Shown one piece after another: positions 13,612 through 14,935 of a stretch of DNA of 14,935 bases. Numbering within the stretch: the first letter of the stretch is position 1; each line of letters begins with the position of its first letter. Below the pieces are notes generated by a model. It was given only the letters and a program-made list of their open reading frames with translations, was not told the origin of the DNA and searched no databases. The translations under genes and the position numbers were made by a program. Where the stretch lies: contig CABROF010000062.1 in the NCBI GenBank assembly GCA_902472555.1, positions 1 to 14,935 on the forward strand, in the 5' to 3' direction. This DNA is from UMGS1851 sp900555605 (GTDB lineage Bacteria > Bacillota > Clostridia > UBA1212 > UBA1255).

Positions 13612-13995
13612 TTGCGGATCTACACAGGAATCGACATTGTGGAGGTACAAAGAGTCAAAACCAGCATTGAAAACAGCGGGCCGCATTTTCTGGACCGCGT
13701 CTACACAAAAGCCGAGCAGGCCTACTGCAATGCGCGCGGCGTTCACAAATACGAAAGCTACGCCGCGCGTTTTGCCGCAAAGGAGGCCGTAGCAAAAGCC
13801 TTTGGAAAAGGAATCTGTCAAGAGGTAAGCCTGCTGATGATTGAAGTCTCTCATACAGACTCCGGAAAACCGTATATTCTCCTGCATGGCAGCGCCCTGT
13901 CCCTCAGCCAGGACATGGGGATTTCCGCAATGGATCTCAGTCTCACGCATACAGCCGAAACCGCCGCGGCAAGCGTCGTCTTATTGGCCCTTTAA
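13612..13995 (+). CDS. acpS: Holo-[acyl-carrier-protein] synthase
   Basis: This 127-residue enzyme transfers the 4'-phosphopantetheine arm from CoA to apo-ACP, activating fatty acid synthesis. Metal-binding motifs are GIDIVEV near the N-terminus and FAAKEAVAKAFGKG in the middle, with the SLTHT-x-x-x-AAASVVL end that is typical of AcpS. The TTG at 13612 is chosen because AGGGAGG (13598-13604) sits 7 nt upstream and the product then begins MRIYTGIDIVE as usual. The in-frame ATG at 13594 precedes that site. The gene follows the PspA gene after 18 bp, so the two are probably cotranscribed. Its last 15 bp overlap the end of the convergent HAD gene. Confidence 0.95.
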   Translation: MRIYTGIDIVEVQRVKTSIENSGPHFLDRVYTKAEQAYCNARGVHKYESYAARFAAKEAVAKAFGKGICQEVSLLMIEVSHTDSGKPYILLHGSALSLSQDMGISAMDLSLTHTAETAAASVVLLAL

Positions 13996-14628
13996 AAAAC
14001 CGATCAGCTCCCGGATATGGCCCCCCGTGGCATCCGCACCGATTTTCTGCAAGACATCGGCTCCGAAAGTGCTTGTAATACCAAAGCAGTGCATACCTGC
14101 CGCTTTTGCCGCGCGCACGCCGCTGGTGGCATCCTCTGCCACAATACACGCCTCAGGCGGAAGTCCCATTCCCTCGGCTGCCTTTAAAAATATCTCGGGA
14201 TCCGGTTTTTTTCTAACTACCATGGAGCCTGTCAGCATGCTGTCAAACAGAGTAACAGGAATTCCCGCCGCCCGGATATTCGCCTCCACCTTTACCGTAT
14301 CCGCACTGGAGGCAACCGCAAGACGCAGGCCCATCTCCTTCAGGGTGCGCAGCGTCTCGGGGATCTCATCAAATAAAATAATTTCATCATCTACAATACG
14401 GCAGTAGATGTCATATACATGATCCTTCATCTCTAAAATATATTCTTTACCATATAGCCGGACCACATTTCCGATAAAACGATCCTCTCCCGTGCCTACA
14501 AACGGTTTGAAATCCTCCGGAACCGCTTCGATTCCATAATCTCTCAGGCCCATAATGGAAGCTTTATACATGGCCGGCTCCGAATCCACCAACACCCCGT
14601 CCATATCAAAAATAATCCCCTTAATCAC
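13981..14628 (-). CDS. HAD-superfamily hydrolase, beta-phosphoglucomutase-like
   Basis: This 215-residue protein has all HAD motifs: I, DMDGVLVDSEP with D8 (nucleophile) and D10 (acid/base); II, VASSA with S107/S108; III, RKKPDPEIF with K140/K141; IV, VAEDATSGVRAAKAAGM with E165 and D166. A helical cap lies at about residues 16-85. This is the subclass containing beta-phosphoglucomutase, phosphoglycolate phosphatase and sugar-phosphate phosphatases; the DGVLVDSEP signature and the cap place it close to beta-PGM, but the exact substrate is not decidable. The start is GTG at 14626-14628 with AAGGA (14639-14643) 10 nt upstream. It is tail-to-tail with acpS, overlapping by 15 bp, and no terminator is visible between them. 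Confidence 0.9.
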   Translation of the reverse strand: MIKGIIFDMDGVLVDSEPAMYKASIMGLRDYGIEAVPEDFKPFVGTGEDRFIGNVVRLYGKEYILEMKDHVYDIYCRIVDDEIILFDEIPETLRTLKEMGLRLAVASSADTVKVEANIRAAGIPVTLFDSMLTGSMVVRKKPDPEIFLKAAEGMGLPPEACIVAEDATSGVRAAKAAGMHCFGITSTFGADVLQKIGADATGGHIRELIGFLKGQ

Positions 14629-14658
14629 AAATATCCAATCCTTCCCGACACGGTTTGT

Positions 14659-14687
14659 ATTTTAAAATATCACAGAAATCATTGCAG
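14659..14687 (-). promoter_or_regulatory. Predicted sigma-A promoter of the HAD gene
   Basis: On the minus strand CTGCAA (14682-14687), a 17-nt spacer and TAAAAT (14659-14664) precede the GTG start by about 30 nt. The -35 resembles TTGCAA, used by the metG promoter and the second AraC gene. Confidence 0.45.
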
Positions 14688-14698
14688 TGCGCAAAAGC

Positions 14699-14734
14699 AA
14701 ACACGCCTATATACAATAACATACAGGCGCGTTT
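14699..14734 (-). terminator. Hairpin terminator of the partial gene at the right edge
   Basis: In the minus-strand RNA, AAACGCGCCTGTATG pairs with TATATAGGCGTGTTT, about 14 pairs including several G-U wobbles, followed by a T-rich GCTTTT. The G-U pairs form only in the minus-strand RNA, which fits termination of the gene whose stop lies 23 nt upstream. Confidence 0.6.
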
Positions 14735-14756
14735 CCGTCCAGTAAAAATTCAGATT

Positions 14757-14935
14757 CTATGCCTGCTTCAAGCCGATGATTCTGCAGCCGAAGGCTTCGA
14801 TCTCTATCGGAATCTGGATTCTCCCATCTGACAAATAGCGGGCCGGTATTTTCATATAAGCACCTGCCCACGGATCTGTCAGCAGCAGCTCCTGAACCGG
14901 CGCGCCGCTGTCCGCGGTCTCTCCCCCGCAAGCCC
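14757..14935 (-). CDS. 3' end of an unidentified gene, possibly a carbohydrate-active enzyme
   Basis: The minus-strand frame is open from the window edge to the TAG at 14757-14759, giving 58 visible residues. They end VQELLLTDPWAGAYM, then KIPARYLSDGRIQIPIEIE, then AFGCRIIGLKQA. Alternating hydrophobic strands and the closing PIEIEAFGCRIIGL resemble the C-terminal beta-sandwich domains of glycoside hydrolases, but this is only a resemblance. A convincing terminator 23 nt downstream supports a real gene end. An overlapping frame in the same strand lacks such support. Family and function need the upstream sequence. Confidence 0.55.
   Translation of the reverse strand, partial: ACGGETADSGAPVQELLLTDPWAGAYMKIPARYLSDGRIQIPIEIEAFGCRIIGLKQA

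Noticed and set aside
14707..14931. Alternative 74-codon minus-strand frame at the right edge
   Set aside because: It is Arg/Gly-rich with no motif and passes through the terminator hairpin; the overlapping frame ending at 14757 looks like real protein.
1..14935. CRISPR array, tRNA, rRNA or insertion sequence
   Set aside because: I saw no regularly spaced direct repeats, tRNA-like clover leaf, rRNA motifs or transposase coding sequence.

Overview
This window looks like chromosome from a spore-forming member of the Bacillota, most likely class Clostridia. The evidence is a complete gene for the late mother-cell sporulation sigma factor SigK, AGGAGG-type ribosome binding sites, several TTG/GTG starts, sigma-A-like promoters with extended -10 elements, and Clostridia-type neighbours (DUF2508, PspA, AcpS, NlpC/P60 lipoprotein). 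GC content is moderate. I see no rRNA, tRNA, CRISPR array, transposase or phage gene.

Layout. (1) 1-974: the 3' part of an exported phosphodiester glycosidase (NAGPA/DUF2233) overlapping a 70-residue two-helix membrane protein. (2) 1004-3481: an AraC-family regulator divergent from a GH4 alpha-galactosidase-type hydrolase. Their shared 363-bp spacer holds a promoter for each direction and a quasi-palindrome just downstream of the hydrolase promoter. (3) 3482-3962: a 481-bp gene-free gap rich in inverted repeats. (4) 3963-4622: sigK, which lacks the usual N-terminal pro-sequence. (5) 4651-8705, minus strand: an AraC-family regulator followed by two paralogous secreted, membrane-anchored proteins, each with two tandem beta-sandwich (LamG/CBM66-like) modules and no catalytic domain, closed by a terminator facing sigK. 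(6) 8706-8960: a graveyard with the C-terminal anchor of a third paralog on the minus strand and, fused against it, a plus-strand fragment resembling the end of the small membrane protein at 762-974. (7) 8968-12443: promoter, metG and a lipoprotein endopeptidase of the NlpC/P60 class, closed by a strong terminator. (8) 12462-13995: DUF2508 protein, PspA/IM30 homologue and acpS. (9) 13981-14935, minus strand: a HAD phosphatase/mutase converging on acpS with a 15-bp overlap, then the 3' end of an unidentified gene that may encode a carbohydrate-active enzyme.

How they may work together. The GH4/AraC pair is a probable sugar-responsive unit. The AraC plus twin surface proteins at 4789-8542 look like one regulated module that displays carbohydrate-binding domains on the cell surface. 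The relic shows it was once larger, and this is the least explained part of the window. The metG to acpS stretch is housekeeping and cell-envelope maintenance. Functions are inferred from sequence motifs read by eye; no database search was possible.
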